Positions 11,550 to 23,400 of a stretch of 64,000 bases of DNA are shown piece by piece. Every line of letters begins with the position of its first letter. Position 1 is the first letter of the stretch. The position numbers and the translations under genes were made by a program. Location of the stretch: positions 124,001-188,000 of the forward strand of contig JALJCO010003464.1 of NCBI GenBank assembly GCA_023101725.1, read 5' to 3'. The notes beneath the pieces were generated by a model. The model did no database searches and had not been told where the DNA came from. It saw nothing but the letters and a program-made list of their open reading frames with translations. Source of the DNA: Atherinomorus stipes (Eukaryota; Chordata; Actinopteri; Atheriniformes; Atherinidae).

Positions 11550-11675
11550 CGTTCAGAAACTGCATTTCCACTTCTTCCTCTTCTTGCTGCTCCTCTCCTT
11601 CAGCTTCAGATTCGGGGTCAAATATATCCGTTTGGAGTCTTTGTTTTGGGCAATCGGACTATTTTTAGCAGCCAT
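11550..11675 (-). pseudogene. Relic first exon of the minus-strand ballast-type gene
   Basis: On the minus strand ATG at 11675 reads MAAKNSPIAQNKDSKR. After a one-base frameshift it continues as FDPESEAEGEEQQEEEEVEM and ends QFLN at donor aacg|gtaagg. The acidic FDPE/FEPE start is typical of fish ballast-domain proteins as recalled. The frame does not join the 10901 exon directly, so an exon is missing or frames are lost. The nearby right end of the transposon would supply the promoter. Confidence 0.5.
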
Positions 11676-11941
11676 CATAACAGACGCTGGTTGTCATGGT
11701 TGCGGGCTGGTGGGGGCGCGGCCTTCGAGCGGGGCGGGGGCGTGGAAAGCAGCAGCTCATTACATATTAAGTAGGGCACCAAAACAGCTTGGCCAGCAGA
11801 GGGCTGAATAAGGGGGTTTCTGGTGCATGCTGTCTGCCTAATCTGAGAGGAATTTTCCTGCACAAATGGCAAATACATGTTCTGGGGGCCTTATTGTTAA
11901 TATATTTACTTTCAAATTGCACCATAATATTGGACCTTTAA

Positions 11942-14900
11942 ATAACTACTAAAACCAATCTGACATCTCCAAATCGGGGTGGATTATCTTGTCAAAAATA
12001 CCAGGATTAATTTTTAGGGTGGAACCATGATTTAAATCAGCACTATCCTTACAGATTTGATTGAATAAGCGGTTACTTAATTACAGCAGTTGTTTGCTGC
12101 ACAGATGCAAAGCCTGTGACAGTCGAAGGCAGAAAGTGCTGATCATAAATGTCTGCATCCTCCTCACTCTGATTTTTTCCCTTCAAGTTCTGATCAGTAG
12201 AGATGCTTTTGGCCTTGTAAAACTATCTGGTTAATGTTGACAAGCTGCATTGGGGTGTGTAGCACTGTTTTGTCACAGCAAGAAGTTTCCTGGTTAAAGT
12301 CTTGGCTGAGACCTTTCTCTTTGGCATCTGCATGTTCTCTCCAAGCATGTCTGGGTCCTGTCTAGGTCGTCCAGCTTCCCCCAAGAGTCCAAAATCATGC
12401 ATTTTCACTAAATTGGTGATTCTAAATTGACCCTAATATTCAGCCTATTCCCCCCTGAACAGGGTAAAGCAGGTATAGAAAATGCATTGACTGCTATAGA
12501 GGTCTTATCAAGGAGCCACCAAATAGTGTTCAGGAAAAAGGCTTTGCCATCATGATTCTGGATGGCTATTTTTCTACACCTTTGTGATTTCTGCCCAGGC
12601 ATTCAGCACTTAACCAAAAATGGATTAAACTAAATGTAAAACTGAAACAGACTCTTTAATTAAGCAACAGCCCGAGCAGTCTCTCATACTGTAAGTAGAA
12701 TATAGTTTCTTTCAGGAAGCTGGCCCTCTCGCCATTAATGTTTACTCAGCAAAGTGTCTTTTGTTTGCAGAAAGCATGGCCTCCATGATGTACTTATTAC
12801 CTAGATTTCGTCATATTTTTTGCCAGCAGAAAAGACAGTGGGAAAGTTTAAAACTCTAAATTTAGTCCATCTTTATAAAGTGATTCTTGAAGAATGAATA
12901 TTGTGTGACATTTGGGTAATAGCTATAGATCAGATTGCTTACAGTACTCTCAAATGTCTTGTGGTTTCTGTCTCTTGACATTGTGAAGCACCAGCTCATC
13001 TTGTCATACAGAAAGTGAAAACACAGAGATTTGACTACCTAAGCATGAACGTCCGAAGCAGCACAGAAGGTTGCATCCTCATACTGTACAGTATAATCTT
13101 ATTTATCTTATTTCCATCCAGTATAGATGCAGACTGAAAGATGAGCATCTCTGAAATAAATTAAATAGAATATTGTGATATGATTCAAAATGAAAAGGAA
13201 GATCTTAACACACAATCTTTATTACATATACTTAAGAAAAGCATTTGCTTTTAGATTAGCTTCTGAAATTTGACAAGAAAATGTGTTCTTTATCTTAAAT
13301 CATTTTTCATTATTGATGTGCCCAAAATTTTGCTCTCATTTAGGAGTCAATCATATCAGTTGTTGGGTTTAGCGAAAGAAGTTTTGATGCTTCAACCCAT
13401 CGTTGCCTTCAAGAAACACAATTGTATTTCTTAAACTGGAGGTTGGTTGAGCACACTATATAAGCAGAACATTGCACCTCTCAAATGGTTTTGATTTCTA
13501 GTTTCTTTAAGTGCAAATTGATTAAAAAAAAAAAAAAAAAAAAAAAAGAGAGAGAGCACAATATGATCCTCATGCCAAAGCTGCTCATGTTCTGTATGAA
13601 AAAAAGGTTCAATTTTAGCTCTTGTTCTGTCAGGGTCCCTTCTCAAAGTTTCACAATGAATTGTCTAAACATGGGAAAGAGATGCTCACTTAGCTGTTTT
13701 GTTTGGAGAGCCACTAGACAGGAATCGTGTAAATGTTTTTTTTTTTTTTTTATGATTGCAGGTCTTTAATTAATGCAAAAAAGAAAAAAGAAAAGAAAAA
13801 AAAGCCTGGATTGCAAACAGGGTGATACAGACAGTCTAGCTGCAGAGTCTTCTGTAAAAGAGAATAATTCTTTTTTTTCCAGATTACTTGGTATGCGTCA
13901 AAATCTATAAAATACACAACAGAAATAAGTCTTAAAAGCATACAATATTATTACTGCAGTAGTAAACAATGTTTGTTTTGTTTATTTTTTTTAAAAAATC
14001 AGCTTTTAGGAAGAATCTGATTTTAAACGTTGAACTCAAACTTTATATCTCAGTAAAAATCTGTTCAGTCAATGTATCAACCCCTACTAAAGATAGATTG
14101 CAAATACTTTCTGTGGAAACACAGTTTGTCATTCCCATCTGGTTGTGCACACAGTGGCCCACTCACTGTACAGTATCTGCAGATGTTTGTATTATTGACT
14201 CAGAGAAGCTGTCGGCAGAGCTTTTTATCTCTACCTTTGAGCTTTGTTGACTTCACTGCATCCTCATCCTCTTCCCATAAAAACAGTATTTGTTAATAAA
14301 GGACTTCTGGAACTAAACAGCCACTTCAAAGGAAAAGTAGCTGAGGGAAGGAAATGACCTTTTCAGAGGGTTAACTAAAATCAGCAAGGAGACCCCATAC
14401 TTGTACCGACACAGTCTTACTCAAAAGTCTTACAGTTTTTTTTCTTTCTGCTCTTTTTTTGTTTGGTTTATATAAAAAAACCCCAAAAAACTGAGGTATA
14501 TAACAAGACTGAATGTTGTGATGTCTGACGCAGATATACAGTGAAGGTAAATAATACATTTTCAGGATTCAGAGTTGTTGTCTCACGATGCAGTCTCCGA
14601 GTTGCTGGGCAGCCTCCGACCAGGAGCTAGAAAAGTCGGCGCCCAGCCTGGTGTCTACACATTTTTAACATATTTTGAAATATTTACACTCAACAGACAT
14701 TTCCAGGAATGATAATAATAATTAGACTGTATATGTAATTGTATCCTCACTGGCCTTTCCCCTCTTGTCATAATATCAGAAATTCCTGTTGGACCTGCCG
14801 TCCTCTCACCCACTTCTTTCCAGTGGTCTACGTTAGTCAGAGAAATGACTTAACACACCAGTCCACTTAAGCCTAATGCATTTTGTTACAGCTAAAATAT

Positions 14901-15631
14901 GCTTTGATGTTTGTGGATGAAGTGTAGAGGTAATAGGGTAAGGACAAAATAAATGGAAGACATCACACACATGTACACAGCTTTGCTTTCAGTCTTTTAT
15001 GGTTCAGGAAACCAGATCAGCTCAACAAAGTGTCCTGCAGAAAGAAAATAATTTCCATGCAGGTCAAAGTTTACATCACAAAAACAATTTTCTAGGATTA
15101 GTTTTAACAATTATTCCCCATATCGAATGTTCGTCTGTATGTACATGATCATATATGGCTTACTAACACACATCCTATGAGAGACGGGTTAGAAGAGCTC
15201 ACATGTACACACAGATGTTTAAACAAAGCTGGAAATTAAAAACACAAACAGCCTTATGTAGTTTCGTCACTGATGTTTTCAGTGGACATAGGGCATTTGT
15301 GTCCTTGCTGAAAGCCAAAATAACATGGTGAATTTTGCATAGTCTATTTAACCCATAACTGCACGTGTTTCATTCAGTTTCAGTTACTAGATATTTGGAA
15401 AGAGTCATTTTAAAGATTGGAAGCAACACTTAACAGGTACAATTTTCCTCCATTTTCTTTCTTAAAATTATGGTTACAGCAGACAATTGAAGAGCTGCAT
15501 GTATTAATGTAGATGTGAAAGTTGTTTAGTAGCATGCATGTATGAACTTGTATTTTTAATGCCATGGAGACAGACAGCTGTTTGCAGTCAAGCCGTGAAG
15601 TGCTGCGGTCATTTTATGGGCAGAAAGTAGC
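11942..15631. other. Intron, no gene; one degenerate dispersed repeat
   Basis: This is AT-rich intron. It has A/T runs (24 A at 13524-13547, and A/T-rich 13735-13805) that create short chance frames. No ERC exon was seen. Confidence 0.55.
12285..12480 (+). repeat. Degenerate copy of a common fish dispersed repeat
   Basis: The blocks GCATGTTCTCTCCAAGCATG, CCCCCAAGAGTCCAAAATCA and ATTCTAAATTGACCCTAATA match the well-known teleost repeat reading 'gcatgttctcccc..catg...cttcctcccacagtccaaa...aaattgccc' from memory. Its class is not assigned. It is heavily mutated and non-coding. Confidence 0.55.
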
Positions 15632-15800
15632 GGTGTAACGATTCAGTCAAACAACGATTTCGATTCATATCACGGTTCATCATTTCTGATTCGATTTCAA
15701 GTGTCCGAATCGATTCGTATCGTTCTAAATGAACCAATATCATCCATGAATCGAATCAGAAGCCATGAATCTTGATATGGATTGAATTGTTGCTAACAGA
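15632..15800. mobile_element. Fragment of a hAT-like miniature element
   Basis: It begins gtgtaacgattcagtcaa and is rich in TTCGATTC / GAATCGAT repeats in both orientations. This resembles a teleost miniature element whose ends read GTGTAACGATTC. Only one end is clear. It is old and non-coding. Confidence 0.5.
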
Positions 15801-17466
15801 ATCTTTAGACCCCCTAGCAGAAAACATATCACCTTAGTGTAGATACCTGAATTTTAGCGTGAATACTTGCTTTAGAGTTAGTTTTATATCATGTTTATGT
15901 TAATGTTCTCATAAATTGTCCATTATGATGAATATCCTGTGACTTCTAAGCCATACTGTCTGAGTATTTGCACACCTAATAAATGTTGTACAGCTGTCAC
16001 ATTCACTGCCAAGACAAGAGAGGAAAGACATGAACTAGACGGCATTTGTCTACATCCATGCATAGATTGCTGAGTTATAAAAACACAAAGACATACGCCA
16101 GCTGCAGGGAGAATACTGGTTATTGGATTTGCATTATGAATAAACCTAATGCAATTACATTTTACAGCTTTGCTTCACAGAGGCTTTAGTGTACTAGTCA
16201 CAGCTGCTTCAGTAGATTCTTTGTGTCACCAGTCAGACACAGTTGCAAGACTTGATAACCTCATGTCTTGATCTGGGTGAGGGTCAGCATTTGCCAAAGA
16301 TTTAAAATGCTACTAATACACATCTGTGAACGGCAGGATTCTTCAGCTCTGGTTTTTTAGGGCCACTGTCCTCCAAGTTATAGTTTTTTCCCTGCTTGCA
16401 TTCACCCAATCTGAAGGAATAATGCTCTAATGGGCTTGTGCAGAACCTGAGAGCAAAGTGCTGAGGAGCTCTTCTTTTTTTAAACGTGGTGTGGTGAATC
16501 AGGGAAACAACAAAAACATGCAAGAGAGTCGCCTTCAAGAACCCGAATCACTGCAAAAAAATCTGACTTCAGTTTATTGGGATGACAAAGTGTTTGAAGT
16601 TGTTAAGATTTGAAAATTTAAGTTTTACTCATTGGGTGTAATCATTTAAGTGCAGTTGTGTGCTTGAAAACTATTTAGTGAGTTGCCAGCGTCCAAGTTG
16701 GATTTCATCACAGTGTGTCAGAGTGCTGCTAACATTTGTGCTTTTGTTGTGGAATGCAGGAAAGCCAACTTATGGAGCTGGCTTTGGAGTCTCAGTCTGC
16801 ATGTGCCACTCTTATCCTGATTTTATTTGAATATAAACTTTTTAGTGGAGTTAAATCATTTCATGTTTTGTATAAACAGTGTTTCATTACTACAGTAAAA
16901 CAGATAAGTTGTTTCAAATACTCTTGTTGGAGGGGGTGGGGCTATTTTCAAAAGTCAATGTATCTGGACCACAAAGGCTCATGGGAAATGCAAATTCAGC
17001 AGAAATTTAATGTTTTATGATTGTTATACTATCAATGTGAGTTATGTATTCACTGATGCTGCTGTTATGTTCACATTTAGAGAAGTTTGCACCCTGAGTG
17101 TGAAGGACAGTACAGGGATATAAACTCACTACCATAAACTTTTTAAAACACCTGCCAGGCATAGACCTAAGCAACAATTTATGTTGTAGTGGTTTTGAGT
17201 CTGCATCCATGTCAGTGAGTACTTTAGCTAAATATGCACAATGAGCTCAGATGCATTTTGAAGCTAATTGGTGCTATTTTAGATTTCAAGTTTTTACAAG
17301 GAAAACTTTAGATTAAAAGTTGGTAAAATGTGAAATTCTAAGTTGCTGCAACTACAGTATGCTTGAGTAAACAAGAGTCGAGATACAGTGATGTAGAGTT
17401 TTTGTAGAACTAATGTTAAAGAATGAAATAAGTATGAAAGCAGCTTTTAGAAAAGGAAGGACTCAA
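15801..17466. other. Intron, nothing recognised
   Basis: No exon with splice sites and family similarity was seen, and no transposon end. Short open frames here lack any coding pattern. Confidence 0.5.
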
Positions 17467-17757
17467 TTAGGGATGATTAATATTAGCTGTTTGATAAATA
17501 TCCAATATACCAATATTGTTCATCTCTTAATTTCTGATACAGACATCAACTGATACTGATATATGCGGGCAACTGTGAGGTTGTATCGTTCTCTGACATT
17601 TTAAGTGAGAGAAGTAGCTGAACAGTTCGATGGATAATATGTGCATGATGCATAACAGTTGTGTAATAACCAATATCGATGATTTCCTACATTACAATTT
17701 AATGCCATTATACTGTAGGCTGATAATAATAGTAGGCCAATAATGTCAGACATCTTT
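17467..17757. mobile_element. Diverged hAT-type miniature element
   Basis: The left end TTAGGGATGATTAATATTAG and the right end GTCAGACATCTTTAG bracket AT-rich sequence. That sequence includes GATATATGCG, TGTGCATGATGCATAACAG and AATATCGATGATTTCC, internal blocks recalled from a very common teleost element ending in GGACATC(T/C)CTA. The ends are too diverged to fix an 8-bp target duplication. Confidence 0.6.
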
Positions 17758-18687
17758 AGTTTCATAGTTGACCAATAAAAAATATTGGAAGATGACTTTA
17801 GATGGACTCTGAAAGTTTTGGATCCATGATATGGCTTTTTTGTCAGTATGAGAGCATAAATTATAAGGATATTTTTTTAAAGAAAATGGCATGGTTGCTC
17901 CTGATTCTATTGAATATAAACTTAAAGGGAAAAAAATATTTGTCCCCTTTAATCTCTTGGTGAGGGTGAGTTGAGGAAAAGAGTGTAGGACATGTCCTCT
18001 GTGATTGAAACATTGCAGCGTTTGCAGAAGTGTTTGTGCACATTTACTTGATGATGTTTAAACGAGTGGCCTCAGCTGTCTCAACAAGTTAAACAATCTT
18101 CACAAACACAGTAGACAGAGAGAGGTAGAGACCAGAAGGGGTAAAAGAAAAAAGGGGAGAAGCCAAGAGGAAGATAATTCTAGGTTAGAAAGTTCCTCTG
18201 GGATATTTTTCTCTGAGAAGAATGGATTCATCAGTGCAACACATTTTTTGAAAAACATTTTACCTCCCACAAGACACAGGAGAAAAAAAAAAGGGAAAAA
18301 AGATGTTTGGTGGTCTCATAAAATCACAGCCCAAACAGAGGGAGTCAGTAATTTTACTGTGATAATGATTGAACTCCAAAGTCTACATGAGTGTTGCCCT
18401 GAGGGGGCAAATGACAGAAGCACATCGCAGTGAAGATGCTATGAGAGGAACTGGGGGGAGAAATCAGATGTGGATACATGATGGGTTTTGCCAATCCTGT
18501 TTTTGAAAGTTCCTAAACCACAGAACCTACTTTTCCTTCCTTGAGATGTCCATGCTAAAGGATCTCATATGAACCTTACTGTACATATTTTTCAATGTTT
18601 TAGTTTTATAACATGTTGAAGTTTTTTTTTTTTTTTATCACGTTCTTATTTTCGGTCATATATATATATATTTTTATTACTCTTTAG
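17758..18687. other. Intron 3' part before the 42-nt exon
   Basis: There is an A-rich stretch near 18280-18300, a T run at 18625-18637 and a (TA)n tract at 18660-18670. A pyrimidine-rich acceptor (attactctttag) follows. The T-rich and TA-rich run just upstream of such a small exon fits regulated splicing, but this is inference. Confidence 0.5.
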
Positions 18688-18729
18688 GTGCAACCCAAAG
18701 TAGATGGGCTTCCAGCAGTTGCCCCTATG
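18688..18729 (+). CDS. Probable 42-nt ERC exon (symmetric, phase 0/0)
   Basis: Acceptor ctctttag and donor atg|gtatgt enclose 14 codons reading VQPKVDGLPAVAPM without a stop. The exon starts and ends in phase 0, as do the flanking visible exons, so it can be included or skipped without a frame change. The Pro/Val/Ala composition continues the non-helical tail of the 2837-3025 exon. It is not similar to any tetrapod ERC segment I can recall. The case rests on splice sites and phase only. Confidence 0.55.
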
Positions 18730-18871
18730 GTATGTTCTTTATCTTCTGTATCTTTTCCTTTGTGCATGCTAGATAAACACAACGACATTATGTTCCCATT
18801 GACTGTAAAGTATAGCTCTGTGTGCTACAGTTATTGTTAGCTAAGTTACCCAGTTATCTTTGCTCTGTTTA

Positions 18872-19286
18872 CAGTCGTGCTGAAGATTATTGACACCCTC
18901 CAAATAAAGAAGGAAAAAAATAATCCGTCAGCAGAATAAGTTGAAATTGACAAAAGTAATAATTAATAAAAATTATATTAAAATCATAACACTGAATTTG
19001 AATTGTGGTTTAAACAAGCATGATGGGGCTCCAATTCTAAAATTTTATTGAGCAACATTCTGAAGCAATCACAGGAAAGGTGCTCTAATATGTCTGGGAC
19101 AGTTTTGTTTGTTTTTTTTATTATTATTTCTAACCACAATTCAAAAGAAATAATATGTTTCACTAAATAATAATTTAGTAAGTTTTTATTTATTATTAGT
19201 TTCTTTAGTTTTTTGTTATTTGAATTATTATTGTGAATTTAGCCTTTTCTTTAATTCGAGGGTGTCAATAATCTTGAGCACGACTA
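18872..19286. mobile_element. Tc1/mariner-type miniature element (415 bp)
   Basis: The left end CAGTCGTGCTGAAGATTATT and following GACACCCT, and the reverse complement of the right end (tagtcgtgctcaagattatt, gacaccct), match at all but two or three positions. TA lies on both sides, as expected for Tc1/mariner. Internal inverted blocks (GAATTGTGGTT at 19000 against AACCACAATTC at 19133) make it largely palindromic. It codes for nothing. Confidence 0.9.
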
Positions 19287-20257
19287 TATAAAACTAATTT
19301 GTTTTACTTGAAAAAGCACGTGTTGTGAAAGCCAGTTTAAAGTGTGAAAAATTGCAGTGCACATGAATTTGACTATGATTTAAAAAATGGTGGGTCATTA
19401 GTCAAATACAGTAATTCATCTTTAGTTTTGTTTTTCTTTTGCTGTTTAAACTTTGTTACCACTTTGTGTGCATCATCGTCACATTGGATGAAAACGTCTG
19501 ATGGGAGAAAGTTATGCATTTGGGAGGAAAGCTAAGAAAAATGTAAACAAATAACAGCATAAACCCAAAATAATACACATAATTCATAATGTTATACAAT
19601 GATTTTATTCTTGTTTATCCCACAAGTGATTGATGAGCCAAATTTACTAAAATGACAGCGTGCCTCAGCCCATGCGCGTATGCAGTTATGGATTTATTCA
19701 ATCAGCTGATTAATTACAGCATGTTATTATGAATCGATCTTAACAGTTATTTACTGTTACAGTCGATGATGAGCTTGACTAAGTCTGACAAGAATGAAAA
19801 TTAGATTTTTTTTTTTCAGATAGCTCATTGGCATAGCTGTCATAACAACAAAGTCAATGTCCAAGATAGATTCAGATATAGATTAGAGTCATTATTGAGC
19901 TCTTTTGTCTATTTATTTAAACTGACAGCTGCAAGCTGTACACACTTAAACACACAGCTTATAGTATAAAACGCGTGTAAACATTTAGACAGCACACGGC
20001 TTTAAAGAATAGCGCTGCCATCCATACAGCTGCATTAGCCCAAGCAGAACAATCACACTTGACAATAACCCCTAAACGAGCATTTCCCATTACATAAGGT
20101 GAATAACAGCAGATGAACTGTATTTCCTGGTCAGACCTTTGTCTAAACCTGGGTATTCAACAAACCTTCAGCCTAGCCAAGTAATATTTTTCTTTATTTC
20201 TGTATCTGTATCTATTCTCCTCCCACTCCACACGTGCACACATTTACTAAAAAAAAG
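19287..20257. other. Intron between the 42-nt exon and the next ERC exon
   Basis: Apart from the Tc1-type element there is only AT-rich intron. The pyrimidine tract at about 20186-20230 (tttctttatttctg...ctcctcccactcc) leads to the AG at 20256-20257, the first AG after the tract. Confidence 0.5.
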
Positions 20258-20451
20258 GCCCCAAACCCAGAAGAAACAGTCAAGATGTGTCCAGACATCA
20301 CAGATCGTCTGAGGCTTCTCGAGCAGGAAGTGGCCCGGTACAGAGAGGAGTCTGGGAAGTCCCAAGCTGAGGTGGAGAGGCTGATGGGAGCACTGAAAGA
20401 TGCTGAAATGGACAAATCATGCAAGGAGAAGAAAATCACTGACCTTGAAAG
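20258..20451 (+). CDS. ERC/ELKS-CAST coiled-coil exon
   Basis: This exon has 194 nt, enters in phase 0 and leaves in phase 2 at donor gaaag|gtgagg. It reads APNPEETVKMCPDITDRLRL, then LEQEVARYREESGKSQAEVE and RLMGALKDAEMDKSCKEKKI, and ends TDLE plus the first two bases of an Arg codon. It aligns with ERC1 'SPEMSDRIQHLEREITRYKD..SKAQAEVDRLLEIL', where the helix SKAQAEVDRLL is nearly unchanged. The segment is closer to ERC1 than to ERC2 ('NPEFADQIKQLDKEASYYRD'). The last residues match the AELER junction of ERC1. The first 10 codons are not conserved. The acceptor is the first AG after the tract but has eight A before it, which is unusual. Confidence 0.9.
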
Positions 20452-23400
20452 GTGAGGGTCAAAAACTGAGTGGCATTCACATCGATTGCAACTTAACATC
20501 TGGGTGTCCTCAGAAAGCAGCGTCCTTTCAAGTGACCGGATCTTTGTGAGATCTCAATTCATTCCTAAGTGCTCTATTTATAACAGAGTAATCCATTAGA
20601 TGTAAACTGTCTAGATTGTGTCCTTCTGCCACTTGAAACCACTTCCACCTTAGTCATACTTTTTGCCTGATGTAATCATTGTCTAGAAGGCAAGCTCTGA
20701 CCTAGTTACATGTGTCATTTTAATTATTTGTTTTAATGCTTTGTCATTTCTCTGTGTGTATGTCTGCAGACCTGGGTAAGTAAATATAACTTGCGCATGT
20801 TCAGCATACCGTCATGATACTCCCAACAGTGTCCTCATTCATTGTTCTTGAAATCATGCCATTTCTGTTGGGCTTGTTTGAAGTGCTCTCAGGTATAAAG
20901 CTGGGAATACAGACGTTAAGCTCAGATATGATTCTCAGGAAGCTCAAATTTGACTATCCCATTGGTATAATAACTGTACAATCCATTTAGGGCAAACAAT
21001 CTCAGGCTTCATTCCTGTGACACCCATTACACAATCAGAGACTTTATATGTTTCCTGATTTACACAGCGGGGACATATGGCTTCTCTTTGTGTTGCCTTC
21101 TGCAGTACTTTACTTTTTCTGCCATCGGCCATGTTTCCATTTCTGTTTTCTCCTCCTGTCACTTTATGTTTATGTGTTTTTACCTCAGTGTCTGTAAAAA
21201 TCAACAGATCAGATGTTTTGTCTCTGTCTTTGCATTACTGTAAATGCAGCCAGCTCATGTGTTTTTGTGTGTGTGAGTGTGTGTTTTTGAGTTTGCCAGG
21301 CGGCAGACAGCCAGGGGCATGCCAGTAGGAGGTGGTGTATCCAACCCAGACACTGGCTGTTTATACTACTCAGTCTATTACTGGCAGAGTGCTACTCAAT
21401 TATCATTTGATTTATGGATTGGCATGGTGTGTATATGTACCCAAATGAGTGGTTGTTCGGTGCCAAGGTAGAAGTACTATGTGTGAGTGTTTGTGTACAT
21501 ATTTACTTCAGATGTGTATGAGCAAGTGTGAAAAAATAAGCTTACAAAAAGGTATGCCTTTGTTTGTTTTGTTTTTTCCCATTACACATAATGTAAAAAC
21601 TTGAAACTGTTGCAGTTAGTTTAGCATCTTTTTAACACACATCAGCCCCATCAGGTGTGTTATCTCTGACTACGGTTGTGAATATTAAAGAATTAGTTTG
21701 GATGGGCTGTGTGTACTGGATCCAGTACAGTTTCCTGCCTCATTCATTACCCATTTTACAGACTCTGTGCTCTGGCACTGAGGCCGTGTGCTGGCTCTAA
21801 GTCTGTGGGAACTTATAGGCTTCGAGCAGAAAAAAGAAACACAGTAGCTCCTGCAGAGTTTACTCTCTATTTCCGTGTGTTTGCATTCATTTTGACTTAT
21901 ATAAATACTTGTTTTGTTCACATGCAGCTGTCTCAAGCTGCGCTGTTAGTCTCTGTGCATCTGCATGTGCAGCCATCTCCCGGACCAGGAGTGTTTGGGA
22001 TCTTTGGAAGGATTTCTTTTCTCTTCAGCTCGTCTATCTTATCGGGACTGCTGCCTCATTAGTGTCAACCAGTCTCTTCTATCAGCTCGACCCTTCACCT
22101 CTGAACGCCACAAACAGGTTAAAGGTCACAGACAGGTCAGCCTCAGGTTATCAGAGGAGGACACACTGTATTCATAAAACGTCACAGCACATATCAATAA
22201 AGCAAGTTGAACCTTATTGAGCAACATTAACACACACTTGTATGTTTAGCAGCTCTGCAGATTGGGTTTGGTTTTTATAAATTTCCTAAACAAAAATAGA
22301 AGAGTTTTTGCACATGCATTATGTGACAGCATGGATGGGTGAGTGATTGTGAGCTGATTGGACATCTGTGGAGAGATGCGAGACTTGGTGTGTCTGAGCA
22401 GAGGATAAATGTCTTTTTAATCAGAGTGTTTCTGTTGGAACTCAGTCAGCTGACCTAATAACTACTATCTAAATAGAGGGAGAGGAGAACAGATGAACAA
22501 ATAGACACTTTCTCATCCAGTTGGCTGCATAGCAGAGTTAAAGATGGATAAGGCGAGCAGGCAATGACCTAAAAGGGGAGATTCTCTTAAAGCTATTTCA
22601 TAGTTCAGGTCTCTCAGTGATGTAGTGGAATAAATCAGTGATAGCTTTACGTTGTTGCTCTTTTGTTTAGTGGTATTAGTTTCCAGTAGATCTTAAGCTA
22701 ATTTGGCTCAGTAATTAGTGACACTCAATGGGCTTTGTTGTATCTGTGTGTCTGTGTCAGCTGTCAGCACTAATGCTAATAGCTGGATTTATTAATTAGA
22801 GCTTCCCAAGCCACAGTTGCTGATCTCATGGAGCAGTTTGTTTACACATAATAGACTTAAACAGAAAAAAAGGAAGACATTTTTTAGCACGACATGTTAG
22901 GAAGTCATTTGGGTGCAGCTCCAGTGAACTGAAGTGGATCAGATTTTAATAAATCTTCAACAACACGTGCATGCAAAGACACTGTTGCAATTAAGCATTT
23001 GCAGTTCTGAAATCTGAGCCAAAGTTTGTGATATTTTAAAATTAAAAAAAGCTTTATTATTTCTTGTATATGAATACAAAGCCTTGTTTCTTTTTTTCTT
23101 CGTTCCTTTCCTCTTGGTATATATTATTAACTAGTGAGATTATTTTGTGTGGTCTTCTTCTTATTGCTTTTACAGTTCTATACTTATAAAGTTATAAAGC
23201 CCCCACAGTGTGGTATGGGGGCCAAACTTTGACAAATAAATCAGCCTTCCAGTCTCACCCTACCACAGCTACTCACGAGGTAAGCAGTCTGGTATGTAGG
23301 GAGAGTTGCAGGAAAAGGGAGTTCTGTACGCGTCGGGGTGTGTGTGTGTGTGTGTGTGTGTGTAGGAATATATGTCTATGGACCGTATAAACCTGTGTGT

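Larger units (their letters stand above)
4141..11937. mobile_element. Kolobok-like THAP DNA transposon, decayed, 7.8 kb
   Basis: Both ends are visible. The left end AGGTCCCATATTATGC is preceded by TTAA (4137-4140). The reverse complement of the right end is AGGTCCAATATTATGG, and it is followed by TTAA (11938-11941). The 16-bp terminal repeats therefore differ at only two bases and lie between a TTAA target duplication. A TTAA target together with a THAP-coding gene is typical of Kolobok elements. Inside, + strand exons (about 4600-6946) are relics of a THAP/transposase gene. Minus-strand exons (10751-11675) are relics of a second, unrelated gene. Both are broken by frameshifts. Later insertions (6090-6420 and 7063-8564) and a minisatellite enlarge the element. 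The superfamily is inferred; the ends and the target duplication are read directly. Confidence 0.8.
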
